The notes under the pieces: generated by a model
What the model saw: the letters and a program-made list of their open reading frames with translations, nothing else
Databases searched by the model: none
Told to the model about the DNA's origin: nothing
Translations under genes and position numbers: made by a program
In this document: piece after piece, positions 44,556-53,683 of the stretch
Layout: each line of letters opens with the position of its first letter
Position numbering within the stretch: the first letter of the stretch is position 1
Source of the DNA: LMUY01 sp965199005
GTDB taxonomy: Bacteria; Pseudomonadota; Alphaproteobacteria; Acetobacterales; Acetobacteraceae
Direction of reading: 5' to 3'
Length of the DNA stretch: 64,000 bases
Assembly (NCBI GenBank): GCA_965199005.1
Contig: CBDAQK010000007.1
Span: forward strand, 434,001-498,000

Positions 44556-44875
44556 ACACCGCTACTGTATCGAACACCAATCTGTTTGCGGTGGCCGCGC
44601 GCTATTTGGGCGACGCCACGCAATGGGTGCGGATCGCGCAGTTGAACGGGCTGGCGGAGAGCGAGATCGCCGGCACGATGACGCTGGCGCTGCCCGCGGT
44701 GGACCCGGCGGCCACGGGCGGCATCGTCACGGCGGCACCGCTTTCGACGGTGCCGGTGCTGGATATCACGTTTCCGCAGACGGTCAGCTTCATTCCCAAC
44801 CTGGCCGTGTTCGGGTCCGCAGCGGGGACCGTTTGGGATGCGTTCAATTGGGATGATGGGAGCGTTTGGCAATGA
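44552..44875 (+). CDS. LysM-like tail protein
   Basis: The 107-residue protein contains NLFAVAARYLGDATQWVRIAQLNGL followed by GTMTLALPAVDP, a LysM-type sequence that binds glycan or acts as a tail-tip structural adaptor. In contractile tails such a protein anchors the tape measure or hub. It overlaps both neighbours by four bases. Confidence 0.65.
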   Translation: MNTATVSNTNLFAVAARYLGDATQWVRIAQLNGLAESEIAGTMTLALPAVDPAATGGIVTAAPLSTVPVLDITFPQTVSFIPNLAVFGSAAGTVWDAFNWDDGSVWQ

Positions 44876-46056
44876 CGATCGCAGCGGGCCAAAAAGCATC
44901 GGCGGCCGATGTCGTCGCGGCACTGGCCGCCACCACGAACGTTGCCGCCACCGGGCATTTCTATGCCGACCTTGGCGCCACGGTGACGCGCTATGGGGAC
45001 CGGCTGTTCGTCGGTGCGGCCACCAACGACCAGGCCAAGGCCGACCGCTCGCAGACCACGGATTGGTTGAGCGCCACCATGGCGGCCACCAGCATCGGCG
45101 CCTACGCGGTGTGGGGCGCCACCACGGCTTCGCTTTCCCGGTTCGGCACCATCGGCATCTTGGGCGCGTCGCGCACCTCGGATGCGCTGGCTAATACCGG
45201 CATGCTCGGCTACACGCCGTCCAGCATCGGCATTGCCTCATGGGGCATCGACGACGACACCAGCGCGCCGCGCACCACCACCACCTATGCCTATTACGGC
45301 GAGGCGTGGCGGCTGGCGGGGGTGACGTATCAGCCGAGCTTCGCCATGGAGTTGGAGGGCGTGGAGTTCGGCGCCGCGCATACGGGGATCGCCAACCCAT
45401 ACCACCCCAATGTCGGCGGCGGGGTGAGCACGCTGCAACTCGGGTCGGGCGGCGGACAATCATCAGGCGCGGTGGTGGACATCGCGTCGTTTATCTCCAC
45501 CGTCAGCAACCCGGCGCGGGCGCAAATCGGCATTGTCTTCGGCGCCACCTCGCTGACGGGGACCAATGGCACGGCTGGTGATAGCGGCTATGCCTCCGCC
45601 GTGGTGCTGGCGCGCAACCATGGGATCGAGTGGCGCACCCCGGAGACGGTGAGCGGCAACCAAGGCGTCAATACGGGGCTGTTCATCCGCAGCACGGTAT
45701 CGGCGGCGGCCAACGGGACGCGCATCGAGGCGCAGGATAGCGGGTTCGTGCTGTCGAATGCGTCCGGTCAGTTGCTCTTCTCGGTCAACACGGCGGCCAC
45801 GCCGACGAACACGCTGTATGTCCAGGCGGGCAGCGGGACGGGGGCGGCCGGGCTCTACGTGGCAGAGGGATCGGGCGGCAGCCCCAATCTGGGGCTGTAT
45901 CCCGCCAGCGGCGGAGAGTTGCAAATCCAGTCCGCCGTTGTCTCGCCCGGCAATACGGTGACGGCGGGTATCCAGCCCTCCGGGTGGCTGAAGATCAACA
46001 TCAACGGCACCGATGTGCGTATTCCCTATTTCAGCACATCCCAAGCTGGCGGCTAA
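44872..46056 (+). CDS. Fibre-like beta-rich protein inside the baseplate operon
   Basis: The 394-residue protein begins MTIAAGQKASAADVVAALAAT and is made of repetitive beta strands rich in Gly, Ala, Thr and Ser, ending YPASGGELQIQSAVVSPGNTV. ASGGELQ and AQDSGFVLSNASGQLL are typical of tail-fibre shafts. The gene sits between the LysM-like and hub genes, where fibres are not normally encoded, and it overlaps the LysM gene by four bases. Confidence 0.55.
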   Translation: MTIAAGQKASAADVVAALAATTNVAATGHFYADLGATVTRYGDRLFVGAATNDQAKADRSQTTDWLSATMAATSIGAYAVWGATTASLSRFGTIGILGASRTSDALANTGMLGYTPSSIGIASWGIDDDTSAPRTTTTYAYYGEAWRLAGVTYQPSFAMELEGVEFGAAHTGIANPYHPNVGGGVSTLQLGSGGGQSSGAVVDIASFISTVSNPARAQIGIVFGATSLTGTNGTAGDSGYASAVVLARNHGIEWRTPETVSGNQGVNTGLFIRSTVSAAANGTRIEAQDSGFVLSNASGQLLFSVNTAATPTNTLYVQAGSGTGAAGLYVAEGSGGSPNLGLYPASGGELQIQSAVVSPGNTVTAGIQPSGWLKININGTDVRIPYFSTSQAGG

Positions 46057-47150
46057 TGAGCGGCACGTTCGGCCAACCGCGTATGCGGCTGCTGGCCAAT
46101 GGCGTCGCGCTGCCGGTGCTTCAGGCGGATGTGCGGCAGACGGGGTATTACGGGTCCAGTAAATTCAGCGCCACGCTGGCCGCGTTCGGCGATGCGGCGC
46201 ATGGCCCGGCGTTTTGGGCAGGCAGCGACACCTACGACGTGGAGTTGCAGGGCGGCTTCCTGGCGCCGGGTGCGCCGGAGGGGTCGGCAGCCTGGCAATC
46301 GCTGTTCATGGGCACGGCCGATGAGGAATTGGAGATCGATTTGGACCGCGGCACGGTGCTGCTGCAAGGCCGCGACTATTCCGGCAAGCTAATGGACGCC
46401 AAGACGGCGGAGACGTTCAGCAACCAAACGCTGGCGCAGATTGCGACCACGCTGGCGGGGCGCGCCGGGTTGCAGGCGGACGTGGCGAGCACGTCGCAAC
46501 TGGCGGGGCAGTTCTATGAAATCGACCACGCGCGCACGTCGCACGACACGTTCAGCCGGTCATCCTCCTATTGGGAGATGATTACCTACCTGGCGCAACA
46601 AGAGGGCTACGACGTGTGGGTGGATGGAAAGACGCTGCACGTGCAGCCGAAGGATGCCGCGACGGGTGGCCCGGCGTTCACGGTGCAGAGCGGCCAACCC
46701 AGCCTGACCGGCAGTGCCGATTATGGCCGGGTGGCGAACGTGCAGCGTTTGACCTTGGTGCGCCGGCCGGCGCTGGCCAAGGATGTGCACGTCACCGTCA
46801 AGTCATGGGGCGCCAAAACCAAGGCCATGGTGAGCGCAATGGCGGGGCCGGCGAGTGCGACGCAAAAGGTGGTCAAGACCTTCCCGAATTTGACGCAAGC
46901 GCAGTGTTCGGTGATAGCGGCCAACATCCGGGCCGAGTTGGGACGGCATGAGCGCAACGTGCAGTTCGGCATGCCGGGGGAGTTCACGCTGCGGCCACGC
47001 GCCCCCATTGCGGTGCAGGGCACGGGGACGGCGTTCGATACGACATTCTTCATTTCGGAAATCGACCGCAGCTATAGCAGCAAGGCCGGGTTCTGGCAGA
47101 CCGTGATGGCGCGCAACCTGCCGCCGGAAGCCGATCAGGGGGCACCATGA
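46056..47150 (+). CDS. Baseplate hub protein, gpD/gp44-like
   Basis: The 364-residue protein reads MSGTFGQPRMRLLANGVALP and has the hub pattern: LMDAKTAETFSNQTLAQIATTL, then YWEMITYLAQQEGYDVWVDGKTLHVQP, then a beta-rich end. It should form the trimeric hub above the spike, like T4 gp27 and Mu gp44. The ATG overlaps the upstream stop by one base, and its end overlaps the spike gene by four bases. Confidence 0.8.
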   Translation: MSGTFGQPRMRLLANGVALPVLQADVRQTGYYGSSKFSATLAAFGDAAHGPAFWAGSDTYDVELQGGFLAPGAPEGSAAWQSLFMGTADEELEIDLDRGTVLLQGRDYSGKLMDAKTAETFSNQTLAQIATTLAGRAGLQADVASTSQLAGQFYEIDHARTSHDTFSRSSSYWEMITYLAQQEGYDVWVDGKTLHVQPKDAATGGPAFTVQSGQPSLTGSADYGRVANVQRLTLVRRPALAKDVHVTVKSWGAKTKAMVSAMAGPASATQKVVKTFPNLTQAQCSVIAANIRAELGRHERNVQFGMPGEFTLRPRAPIAVQGTGTAFDTTFFISEIDRSYSSKAGFWQTVMARNLPPEADQGAP

Positions 47151-47680
47151 TAGAACGGTGGCGCGAAGCGCAGCGGTTGCACGCGGCCAGCATGGACGGG
47201 CAGCGCGGCGAGGCGCGGTATGGCATCGTCAGCAGCGCCGACCCGGTGCGGTTTGCCGTGCGGGTGACGTATCAGCCGAGCGGCGCGCTGTCCGGGTGGT
47301 TGCCGCTGCCGATGCCGTGGGTGGGCAATGGCTGGGGCATGCTGGCCCTGCCGCCGGTCGGCGCACAGGTGGTGGTGATGCCGGTTGAGGGCGACGCCGA
47401 ACAATGCGTCGTCGTCGGCGTGACCTATAACGATCAGGACCGGGCGCCGTCCGGCTACCCCAGCGGCGAGTTTTGGTTGGTGCACCAATCCGGCAGCTTC
47501 CTGAAGTTGCAGAATGACGGGACGGTGCAGATCATGGGCGATTTGCACGTCAATGGCGACGTTTACGACAAGCATGGCTCGTTGGATCGGTTGCGCGGGC
47601 ATTACAATTCGCATGTGCACCCCGGCGTGCAGTCCGGTGGCAGCAACACGCTGATGACCACCCAGCAAGACCCGGAGTAG
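47147..47680 (+). CDS. Baseplate spike, gpV/gp45-like
   Basis: The 177-residue protein has an OB-fold part (RYGIVSSADPVRFAVRVTYQ, LPLPMPWVGNGWGMLALPP) and a C-terminal beta-helix ending in HYNSHVHPGV. The HxH pair at that place commonly binds an iron ion at the needle tip of contractile-phage spikes. It follows the hub gene with a four-base overlap. Confidence 0.8.
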   Translation: MIERWREAQRLHAASMDGQRGEARYGIVSSADPVRFAVRVTYQPSGALSGWLPLPMPWVGNGWGMLALPPVGAQVVVMPVEGDAEQCVVVGVTYNDQDRAPSGYPSGEFWLVHQSGSFLKLQNDGTVQIMGDLHVNGDVYDKHGSLDRLRGHYNSHVHPGVQSGGSNTLMTTQQDPE

Positions 47681-47684
47681 CCCG

Positions 47685-48065
47685 ATGGAAATTTGGCATG
47701 TGTGGGGTGGCGATCTTGCGATCGGCCCAACGGGGGACCTTGCCCAAGTGAGCGGGGTGGAAGAAGGGCGGCAACGCGTGCTGCGCCGGCTGCTGACGAC
47801 GCTGGGCAACTACATCTGGCATCTCGATTACGGTGGCGGGTTGCCGCTCATGGTAGGGCAACCCGCGGACGCCTACGCGATCGAGGGCACCGTGCGCCAG
47901 CAAATGGCCTTGGAGGCGGCGGTTGCCACGACGCCGGAACCGACCGTGAGCGTGTCGACCGATGGCGCCGGGGGCACATTCCTCGTCATCAATTACACGG
48001 ATGCGGGGTCCGGCCAGCCCGTGGCGCTTGGTCCGGCGGATGGTTTGCAATTTGGAGGTAGCTAA
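47685..48065 (+). CDS. Baseplate wedge protein, gpW/gp25/gp46-like
   Basis: The 126-residue protein has the gp25-like layout: EEGRQRVLRRLLTTLGNYIWHLDYGGGLPLMVGQP, then a Y/A-rich helix pair and a beta tail. Such proteins join hub and wedge subunits. The gene lies at the expected place between spike and gpJ, except for one small extra gene after it. Confidence 0.72.
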   Translation: MEIWHVWGGDLAIGPTGDLAQVSGVEEGRQRVLRRLLTTLGNYIWHLDYGGGLPLMVGQPADAYAIEGTVRQQMALEAAVATTPEPTVSVSTDGAGGTFLVINYTDAGSGQPVALGPADGLQFGGS

Positions 48066-48367
48066 TGCTCGAAGGAACGCTTGCCATTCGCGATGTCTTA
48101 GCGGAACGGAGACGTCAGATCGAGGTTGAAGGCTGGACCCAAGATTTAGACGATAGTTGTTGCGGCCTTGCAGAAGCCGCGGGATGCTACGCGCTTTTCG
48201 GTTCCGGCTCCCAGGATGGTCAATCACACCCTCCGGTTTTCTGGCCTTGGCACAATGCGTGGTGGAAGCCGCGCGACCGTAGGCGAGATTTAGTTCGCGC
48301 TGCTGCGCTGATCCTTGCGGAAATTGAACGCATCGACCGGGCTGACGAACGGAAAGTTTGGGGGTAG
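48065..48367 (+). CDS. Small phage protein inserted in the baseplate operon
   Basis: The 100-residue protein opens LAIRDVLAERRRQIEVEGW and contains DDSCCGLAEAAGCYALFG and RRRDLVRAAALILAEIERIDR. This pattern is seen in small phage and bacterial proteins of the MazG-like or DUF-type group and has nothing to do with baseplates. It looks like a moron: an unrelated gene placed between gpW and gpJ. Its function is unknown. Confidence 0.65.
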   Translation: MLEGTLAIRDVLAERRRQIEVEGWTQDLDDSCCGLAEAAGCYALFGSGSQDGQSHPPVFWPWHNAWWKPRDRRRDLVRAAALILAEIERIDRADERKVWG

Positions 48368-48370
48368 CTC

Positions 48371-49519
48371 ATGCTGTCACTCCAGAACATGGCGTCGCTG
48401 CTGTCCAACATGGCGGCTGCGGCGCAAGGTGCGTTCGGCACCATCCTGAACTTCGCGACGGGCACCATCTTTGCGGCGCTCAACGAGGGCGTGGCGTCGG
48501 TGATGCTGTGGCTGCAATGGCTGCTGGTGTTGCTGTATCTGAAGATACGCGCGGCCACGGCAACCGGCGCCGACCTGGATAGCTGGATGGCGGATTTTGG
48601 CGTCACCCGCGAACCGGCGGTGGCGGCAACCGGGCTCGTGACGTTCGCCCGGTTCACCGACACGGCGGCGGCCACGGTGCCGGCCGGCGCCACCGTGCTG
48701 ACGGGCGATTTGTCGCAAACCTTCGCGGTGACGGCGAATGCGGCCAATGCGTATTACGTGGCGGGCAGCAATAGCTACCTGATCCCCGCGGGGACGGCGA
48801 GTGCGGCCTTGCCCGTGCAAGCGGCGGTGGCGGGGGTGGGCGGCAACGTGCTGGCCGGCGCCATCTCGCTGTCCGGCAGTGCGCTGGCGGGCATCGATAC
48901 CGTGACCAACGCGGCGCCGTTCACCAACGGGGATGCGGCGGAGACCGACCCGCAATTGCGCGCGCGCTTCGTCACCTTCGTCAACACCAGGGCGCAGGCG
49001 ACGCCGGCCGCCATCGTGGCGGCGATCATCGGCGTGCAGTCCAACCTGATTTATTCGCTGTTCGAGAATGTCAGCAGCGGTGGCACGGCGCAGCCCGGCA
49101 ACTTCATCGTCGTGGTGGACGACGGCAGCGGGGCGCCATCGTCGGGACTGCTGGCGTCGATTTCGGCGGCGATCGTCCCCGTGCGCCCGATTTGCTCCAC
49201 GTGGTCGGTGGTGGGGCCTGCTGTGACGGCGGCGAGCATTGCCATCACGGTCACGCCACCCTCCGGCACGCTGGTTTCCTCGATTGCGGGGGCGATCCAA
49301 ACGGCGGTGGCGGCCTACGTTGATAGCCTGCCGGTCAACAATGCGGCGGCCGGCACTACGACGGCGGCGACGCTGTTCCTGGCGCAGATATCCGGCGTGG
49401 TGGCGGTGACGGCGCCCGCCGGGACGACGGTGACGGCAGTGACCATCAACGGGGGCAGCGCCAATGTGGTGCCGGCCAATATGGGCGTGGTGCGCGCCAG
49501 TTCGGTGACGGTCACATGA
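48371..49519 (+). CDS. Baseplate wedge protein, gpJ/gp47-like
   Basis: The 382-residue protein has gpJ features: an N-terminal helical part, GADLDSWMADFGVTREPAVAAT, a long beta-rich middle and the AETDPQLRARFVTFVNTRAQATPAAIVAAI block. It should link the wedge to the hub. It overlaps the gpI-like gene by four bases. Confidence 0.82.
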   Translation: MLSLQNMASLLSNMAAAAQGAFGTILNFATGTIFAALNEGVASVMLWLQWLLVLLYLKIRAATATGADLDSWMADFGVTREPAVAATGLVTFARFTDTAAATVPAGATVLTGDLSQTFAVTANAANAYYVAGSNSYLIPAGTASAALPVQAAVAGVGGNVLAGAISLSGSALAGIDTVTNAAPFTNGDAAETDPQLRARFVTFVNTRAQATPAAIVAAIIGVQSNLIYSLFENVSSGGTAQPGNFIVVVDDGSGAPSSGLLASISAAIVPVRPICSTWSVVGPAVTAASIAITVTPPSGTLVSSIAGAIQTAVAAYVDSLPVNNAAAGTTTAATLFLAQISGVVAVTAPAGTTVTAVTINGGSANVVPANMGVVRASSVTVT

Positions 49520-50097
49520 GCACGGGCAGCCAGGCGGACATGCTATCCCGCATCAAGTCGGTGCTGCCGGGCGGGTGGTTTGCGGCTACGGGGCAGGACA
49601 GCACCGTGTCGGCCACGCCCGTGCTGGACGCGGCGCTGTCCGGGCCGGCCTGGGCGCTGGCGTGGTTTTGGCGGTTCTACAGCTACGTGGCGGCGCAGGC
49701 GCGGATTGCCACGGCCAGCGGCATCAATTTGGATATGGTGGCGGCCGATTTCTTCGGGGGCGGGCTGACGCGCAATGCGGGAGAGTTGGACCCGGCGTTC
49801 CGGGCGCGCATCCTGGCGGCGCTGTTTCCGAAGCAGGGCACGCGGCAGGCGGTCCTCGACGCGGCCAGCGCGGCAGCGGGCGGGCGGGCGGTGGTGTTCG
49901 AACCGGGCTACGCCTTGGATGCGGGCGGGTGGGACATCGGCACCACGGGCTACGACACGCCCGGGAGCGCCGGATGGGGGACGCGGCTGATGCCGTTCCA
50001 GGCATTTCTGACAGCGCCGCCAGGCAACCGGGCCGCCGTCTACGCCGCGGTGGAGCGGGTGCGGCCGGCGGCAACAATCATTTGGACGCAAGCATAA
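49516..50097 (+). CDS. Baseplate protein, gpI/gp48-like
   Basis: The 193-residue protein starts MSTGSQADMLSRIKSVLPGG and has the DUF2313-type pattern (WALAWFWRFYSYVAAQARIATAS, LDPAFRARILAALFPKQGTR). It is the last Mu-like baseplate component and connects the wedge to the fibres. Its end is followed by the tail-fibre or tail-spike gene after 11 bases. Confidence 0.75.
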   Translation: MSTGSQADMLSRIKSVLPGGWFAATGQDSTVSATPVLDAALSGPAWALAWFWRFYSYVAAQARIATASGINLDMVAADFFGGGLTRNAGELDPAFRARILAALFPKQGTRQAVLDAASAAAGGRAVVFEPGYALDAGGWDIGTTGYDTPGSAGWGTRLMPFQAFLTAPPGNRAAVYAAVERVRPAATIIWTQA

Positions 50098-50108
50098 GGG
50101 GCACATCG

Positions 50109-51941
50109 ATGAGTGTTCGTAAATCTCGGTTTCGCGCATGGCTCCTGGCAACCGTCACTGTCCTGCCGTTGGCTGCTCACGCTCAAGTCTTCGGTGGCTC
50201 GAAATCGGCTGACACCACCATCGCGCACACGCCGGCCGGCGCTGCCGTGACGGTGCCGGCCTGGGCGGACGCCGGTGGGGTTTTGGCCAACCTGACGTGC
50301 AACAGTGCCGCCGACAGTATCACGCAATTGGCGAACGCGGCGGCCCTGCAAGCGGCCATCAACGCGACGCTGGTAGCGAGCCCCGAGCATCGGCGATACC
50401 TCATCCGCCTGCCGCCGGGGCGGTGCTTCCTGCCGGGCGGCATGGTGACGATCGGCGATGTCGAAGGCAGCACGGCGCTCACGCGGGGCAAGTTGCGGCT
50501 GGAAGGAGCGGGTAAAGACAATACCGAACTGGTGATGAGCGGCTCGGGTGACGGCATTTTGGTCACCAGCGGCAAGGTATCGCTGTCCAGCTTCACGATG
50601 ACGAGCGACGGCAGCACCCGCGGATTTATCAACACGGTGGTGACAGCCGCGGGGGCCGTCGTCGCCAGCAACGTCATGACCATCACCACCACGGCCGCGC
50701 ATGGTGCCGTGGTTGGCGACACGGTGATTTACACCATGGCGTCGAACGGCGCTTATTCCTACCGAGGCACCGTCACCTCCGTCCCGACCTCCACCACGCT
50801 GACGGTGGCCTACACCATCGGCAATGGGACAGTGACCGGCGGCAATTTGCGGGTGCTGCACACGATCGGCACGGGCCGTGGCATTGCCATTGATCCTGGC
50901 CATTCGATCGGCACGACGATGGCGGATTTTGAAATGCACGATGTGTCTATTCAGGGTCAGCCTGGTGACGGGTTCGAGGCGATCGACCCGGAATTGCTGC
51001 TGATGCAGCGGGTGGTTGCCGCCAACAATGGCGGCAATGGCTTCCAGTTGAACGGCTCGGATTACGGCTCCGGGCAGGAGAACAACAACAACCTGCTCGA
51101 AAACGTCCGGGGGTCCGGCAACGGCCTGGCGGGCATCCTCGACTACGCATCGGTCAACGGCAACGTCTACGTCAGCGCGGAGGCGTTGCAGAATTACGGG
51201 CCGATCCAGTTCGACATCAACGCTGGCACTGGCGCGGCAGTCCTTATCAACCCGGATATCGAGGCGGAAAATATCCAGGTCGCCAACGGCGGAACCGGTT
51301 CGAACCAGATTGGGCTACGTTTAGGGACAGCCGGGGGACAGGTGATTAATGGCCTGATCAATGCTGGTGGTTTCGCGCCCGTCCAACTCCAGCAGTCAAG
51401 GCAGCGCATCGTCGGCACGCTGCTGGCAAACACGGCATATCCGGGCAACCCCAATGGAGCGACTGGGAATTACACGACGGCTTATATCCTATTCGCCTTC
51501 GGCACGCTGACTGATATCAACGTTGATGCTCCCTTGCTTGGATCGATCGCGGGCAACACACAGGCGGTGACCAGTTCCCCGGCGATCCTTGCCAACAACA
51601 CCAACCGCATCCGGCTCGGCACCACGATCCTCACGCCATCCATGCTGTCCAACGCCCCGGCCGTGGCCGCCGCTGGCACCAACCTTGCCACTGCGGCGGC
51701 CCTTTCGGCTGACATATCGGACGTGACGACGGTGGCGAGCGGATCGGGCGTTGCGCTGAGCGGACAGGTCGGGCAGCGGCAGGATATTTGGGACGATGGT
51801 GCCAATATGTTGTTCGTTTACCCGCCATCGTCCAGCGCGGCCATCGGGGCTGGCAGCCTTGGCGCTCCCGTTTTGCTGGCGGCGGGCGCACACGCTGCCT
51901 TTGTCTGCCTGACCGCGACCGTGTGCCGGCAGGCGCCGTAA
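50109..51941 (+). CDS. Secreted-type tail-spike-like protein with beta-helix
   Basis: The 610-residue protein has a clear Sec signal peptide (MSVRKSRFRAWLLATVTVLP, cleavage near AHAQ), which is unusual for a phage tail protein. After it come a right-handed beta-helix-like region (GKLRLEGAGKDNTELVMSGS, MTSDGSTRGFINTVV, GNGFQLNGSDYGSG, NYGPIQFDINAGTG) and a hydrophobic, beta-rich end. It may be a polysaccharide-binding or -cleaving spike, or a host-surface protein carried by the phage. The open frame extends upstream only as a shadow of the gpI-like gene. Confidence 0.7.
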   Translation: MSVRKSRFRAWLLATVTVLPLAAHAQVFGGSKSADTTIAHTPAGAAVTVPAWADAGGVLANLTCNSAADSITQLANAAALQAAINATLVASPEHRRYLIRLPPGRCFLPGGMVTIGDVEGSTALTRGKLRLEGAGKDNTELVMSGSGDGILVTSGKVSLSSFTMTSDGSTRGFINTVVTAAGAVVASNVMTITTTAAHGAVVGDTVIYTMASNGAYSYRGTVTSVPTSTTLTVAYTIGNGTVTGGNLRVLHTIGTGRGIAIDPGHSIGTTMADFEMHDVSIQGQPGDGFEAIDPELLLMQRVVAANNGGNGFQLNGSDYGSGQENNNNLLENVRGSGNGLAGILDYASVNGNVYVSAEALQNYGPIQFDINAGTGAAVLINPDIEAENIQVANGGTGSNQIGLRLGTAGGQVINGLINAGGFAPVQLQQSRQRIVGTLLANTAYPGNPNGATGNYTTAYILFAFGTLTDINVDAPLLGSIAGNTQAVTSSPAILANNTNRIRLGTTILTPSMLSNAPAVAAAGTNLATAAALSADISDVTTVASGSGVALSGQVGQRQDIWDDGANMLFVYPPSSSAAIGAGSLGAPVLLAAGAHAAFVCLTATVCRQAP

Positions 51942-51976
51942 CGGTTATCCGCTGCCCAAAGAATTAGGAACACCCT

Positions 51977-53203
51977 ATGGATCGTATTATCAGCTATCCC
52001 GGCCAAGTGCCGGCGGTAGAGGATTTTCTACAGGCGCAGAAATTCGGCGTGGTCAGCAACGGGCGCGCCATAGAAGCGGTGATGGGACAAACCCCGATTG
52101 CCACCGGGTTTGCCGCATCGATTGATGGGTCAGCCAATTTGACGCTGGGGCCGGGCTCGCTCACCATGCCGGCCACGCTGGATACGCTGGCGTTCGGCGT
52201 GCTGGGCACCGACAGCACGGCCATCACCAAGCAGGGCGTCAGCAACGCCAACACGGTAACGGCGCTGGCCAGCCTCACGCCGGCCACTGCCGGGTATGCG
52301 GTGAACGTGCTGGTGTCCGCCGCCGTGGCGGACGCCGCGGCGGGTTCGCTGGTGTTGGCCTATTACAACACCAATGCGCCGACGACGCCGTATAACGGGT
52401 CGGCCGGGTCCGGCACCGCGCAACCAACCGAGTTGCTGACGACGGTTGCCTTTGGTTTCACGGCGGGTGCGGCGGTGGCAGCGGGCTCGCAGTCCACGCC
52501 CTCGACGCCATCCGGCACGGTTCCGCTCTATGTGGTGACGCTGACGCACGGGGCGGCGCCGAGTGTGGCCTATCATCCCGCCGCGCCGTTTCTGGCGTTC
52601 ACCTTGCCGCAACTCACCCCGGGGTTCGCGCGCGAGCAAGTGTTTACATCCACCGGGAGCTTCGTTGTGCCCCGCGGCAGCACGTCGTTGCGGGCCTATG
52701 CGTGGGGCGCGGGTGGCGGTGGCGGGGCCAGCGCGAGCGCTGGCTGCGGCGCGGGCGGCGGGGGCGGTGGCGGCTACGCGCGCGGCGTTTTCAACGTGAC
52801 GCCCGGGCAAGTCATCACCATCACCGTGGGGGCGGGCGGCACGGCGGGGAGCGGCTCCGCCAATGGCGGCGGGGGTGGCACCACCTCGGCCGGGCCGCTG
52901 CTCTGCGCGGGCGGCGGCGGGGGCATCTATTCAAGCGCCTATGCAACGGACGGCGGCGGCGGCGGCGCTGCGTCTGGCGGCAGCCTCAACCTGCCGGGAC
53001 TTAACGGAGGTTCGGGGGTGCTCTTCAGTTCGGCCATCGCGAGCGGCGGCCAAGGCGGGGCGGCCTTTCAGTCCAGCCCGTATGGGCTGAACGTGAACAC
53101 GCCCGGCACGGGCGGCCTGATGCCCGGGGCGGGCGGGAATGGCGGCGCTAGCGGTTATGCCGGGGGCGCCGGGGCGCCGGGGTTGGTCATTGTGGAGTAT
53201 TGA
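51977..53203 (+). CDS. Glycine-rich tail fibre / adhesin
   Basis: The 408-residue protein has a beta-rich N-terminal part (MDRIISYPGQVPAVEDFLQ to ASLTPATAGYAV) and, from about residue 235, a glycine-rich domain of repeated GAGGGGG, GGGGGGGYARG and GGGGGIYSSA units. Such polyglycine receptor-binding domains are known from tail-tip adhesins of contractile phages. It has no signal peptide. It follows the spike-like gene after 35 bases. Confidence 0.72.
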   Translation: MDRIISYPGQVPAVEDFLQAQKFGVVSNGRAIEAVMGQTPIATGFAASIDGSANLTLGPGSLTMPATLDTLAFGVLGTDSTAITKQGVSNANTVTALASLTPATAGYAVNVLVSAAVADAAAGSLVLAYYNTNAPTTPYNGSAGSGTAQPTELLTTVAFGFTAGAAVAAGSQSTPSTPSGTVPLYVVTLTHGAAPSVAYHPAAPFLAFTLPQLTPGFAREQVFTSTGSFVVPRGSTSLRAYAWGAGGGGGASASAGCGAGGGGGGGYARGVFNVTPGQVITITVGAGGTAGSGSANGGGGGTTSAGPLLCAGGGGGIYSSAYATDGGGGGAASGGSLNLPGLNGGSGVLFSSAIASGGQGGAAFQSSPYGLNVNTPGTGGLMPGAGGNGGASGYAGGAGAPGLVIVEY

Positions 53204-53205
53204 GC

Positions 53206-53652
53206 ATGTATCGCTTTCTCTTGGTGTGCGTTGCCTTCGGATTGTCCTGTGCGGGGGCTGCGGCGCAGGTTCGCAACTCCTACGCGACGCAAGACGGGCG
53301 CTCCGCGACGGTGGTGGTGACGTGCCCGAGCGCAGACGCGTCGTTTACCGCCGTTCCCTGCACGGCGCCGCCGCAGAGCCCGGTGACTTATGCGGCGCCG
53401 GCTGCTGCCGCGATCGTGACGGCGAATGTGGCCGTGACGGTGTTTGCCGCCGGGGCGGTGCTGCATTCCTGCGATATCGTGAATACAGGAACCGACACGC
53501 TCTATGTTGACTTTACCACCACAGCCGTAGCCGGCTCAGCCACGTCAATCCCTTTACAGGCGGGCCAAGGGTATCACTGCGCATTTCCGCCCGTGGGGGC
53601 GGTTTCGGCGGTGGCCGACATGGCGCAGCCCTTCGTTGCCGTTAAGTATTGA
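53206..53652 (+). CDS. Small secreted phage-region protein
   Basis: The 148-residue protein has a Sec signal peptide (MYRFLLVCVAFGLSCAGAAAQ, cleavage near AAA-Q) and a small beta-rich domain (VVVTCPSADASFTAVPC, then ILHSCDIVNTGTDTLYVDF). It has cysteines that could form disulfides in the periplasm. It follows the adhesin gene, with ATG 53206 just past the adhesin stop. The role is unknown; a periplasmic host-modifying factor is possible. Confidence 0.65.
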   Translation: MYRFLLVCVAFGLSCAGAAAQVRNSYATQDGRSATVVVTCPSADASFTAVPCTAPPQSPVTYAAPAAAAIVTANVAVTVFAAGAVLHSCDIVNTGTDTLYVDFTTTAVAGSATSIPLQAGQGYHCAFPPVGAVSAVADMAQPFVAVKY

Positions 53653-53683
53653 GTTGGGGGCGAGCGGGTGGAGGGTGCGGCGC

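Noticed and set aside
52680..53160. Glycine-rich DNA as a low-complexity repeat without coding function
   Set aside because: The reading frame stays open and the polyglycine pattern fits known adhesin tips of contractile phages.
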